Origin: Pithys albifrons albifrons
Lineage: Eukaryota; Chordata; Aves; Passeriformes; Thamnophilidae
Assembly: GCF_047495875.1 (NCBI RefSeq)
Contig: NC_092463.1
Span: forward strand, 12,038,622 to 12,102,621
Reading direction: 5' to 3'
Length of the DNA stretch: 64,000 nucleotides
A program made the position numbers and the translations under genes. The notes under the pieces are model-generated. The model did no database searches. It worked only from the letters and a program-made list of their open reading frames with translations, and had not been told where the DNA came from. Positions within the stretch are counted from its first letter, which is position 1. Each line of letters starts with the position of its first letter. This document shows, one piece after another, positions 63,440-64,000 of this stretch.

Positions 63440-64000
63440 CTCTTTTAGATGTTTCTCTGACTAGTCTGGGTTTGCATACAGGGAGGCTTTGCAAATGCTC
63501 AGCACTGTCAGGTCACTATTGACTGCTACAAGGGGAACCCTGCATTACAAAAAAGTGGCTGACAGTTGTGAAGACACAGAGACCATAATATGCCTCTGTG
63601 TGATCTTACACAGTTATCTTGTAAGCCAGCTCCTGCAGTGCCAAGCAGATTTGGCTTCAGACAGAGAAGAGTGAAGGAAATGAAAAAGAGTAGCTACTTT
63701 TGGATTAACTTTTCCTGGAACAGCTTTATTAAGAACATAGTATTTCTGGTCCCAGCAAACTAGCTCTGTTCTGTAGAATTACTTTAGCAACCAATAACAC
63801 TATAGATGCCTATATGTCATTTGTTTTATTTTTGGATACAGTTGAGTTATGCAGTAATCTATCCAATTTATTTAGAACATACAAATATACTGTAGCTGCT
63901 GAATGTGCTCGAAGTGCATTTCTGACTTGGAATGTTCCATTGCACTCATAAGAGAGAAGTAGCAATGTTAATTGATATAAACTAGAGCGATTTAAAAAAG
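63440..64000. other. AT-rich noncoding sequence to the right edge
   Basis: The first bases, CTCTT, are the candidate right target-site duplication of the LTR. The remainder shows no recognisable gene, RNA or TE. Confidence 0.5.

Noticed and set aside
1..64000. CRISPR arrays, bacterial operons, integrons, mitochondrial insertions and telomeric repeats.
   Set aside because: No regularly spaced direct repeats, no prokaryotic gene layout, no recognisable mitochondrial segment and no TTAGGG arrays were seen.

Overview
The window reads as nuclear DNA of a bird. The strongest evidence is the retrotransposon content. There is a chicken-repeat-1 (CR1) LINE with a long open reverse-transcriptase frame and the diagnostic ATTCTATG-type 3' tail, plus at least three more CR1 fragments of different ages and a solo LTR of the type common in songbird-like genomes. 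The background is AT-rich and CpG-poor, and no operon-like or bacterial gene organisation is seen. I could not narrow the host beyond 'bird, probably Neoaves'.

I recognise no host protein-coding gene, rRNA gene or tRNA gene. The only long convincing coding region is the 5'-truncated CR1 ORF2. The other open frames are short, mutually overlapping and without recognisable domains. The window is best described as intergenic or deep-intronic sequence.

Layout: 1-5.4 kb is AT-rich unique sequence with two small tandem repeats (152-192 and 4650-4693). A CR1 LINE on the + strand occupies about 5.43-7.16 kb. From 7.2 to 29.4 kb the sequence is featureless apart from a T-rich patch near 9.65 kb, a C-rich patch near 14.0-14.5 kb and a 13-bp-arm hairpin at 19.3 kb. 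At 29.47-29.93 kb lies the most CpG-dense patch noticed in the window, with an exact POU octamer and a strong-context ATG. From 30 to 42 kb the sequence is AT-rich with scattered homeodomain-like motifs, including a duplicated octamer-like element at 34.96 kb. From 42.4 to 43.4 kb the top strand is strongly pyrimidine-rich, and this runs up to an old minus-strand CR1 at 43.48-43.79 kb.

The most interesting locus is 52,205-52,536. It is a retroposon whose first ~117 bases are a diverged 5S rRNA gene with a recognisable internal pol III promoter. An unrelated body and a short hairpin plus CATA-type tail follow, and the whole is flanked by a perfect 10-bp direct repeat. This is a 5S-rRNA-derived SINE, and its tail does not look like CR1. 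Further right are a G-quadruplex-forming tract (58.0 kb), an old CR1 fragment (59.15 kb), a short coiled-coil-like frame of unknown origin (60.8-61.0 kb, minus strand), a 118-bp CR1 3' stub (62.0 kb) and a minus-strand solo LTR (62.76-63.44 kb).

No genes here work together in a pathway. The story of the window is layered retroposition: old CR1 copies, a younger CR1 with an open RT frame, an LTR and a non-CR1-type SINE. All of this sits in a host background that may carry distal regulatory elements.
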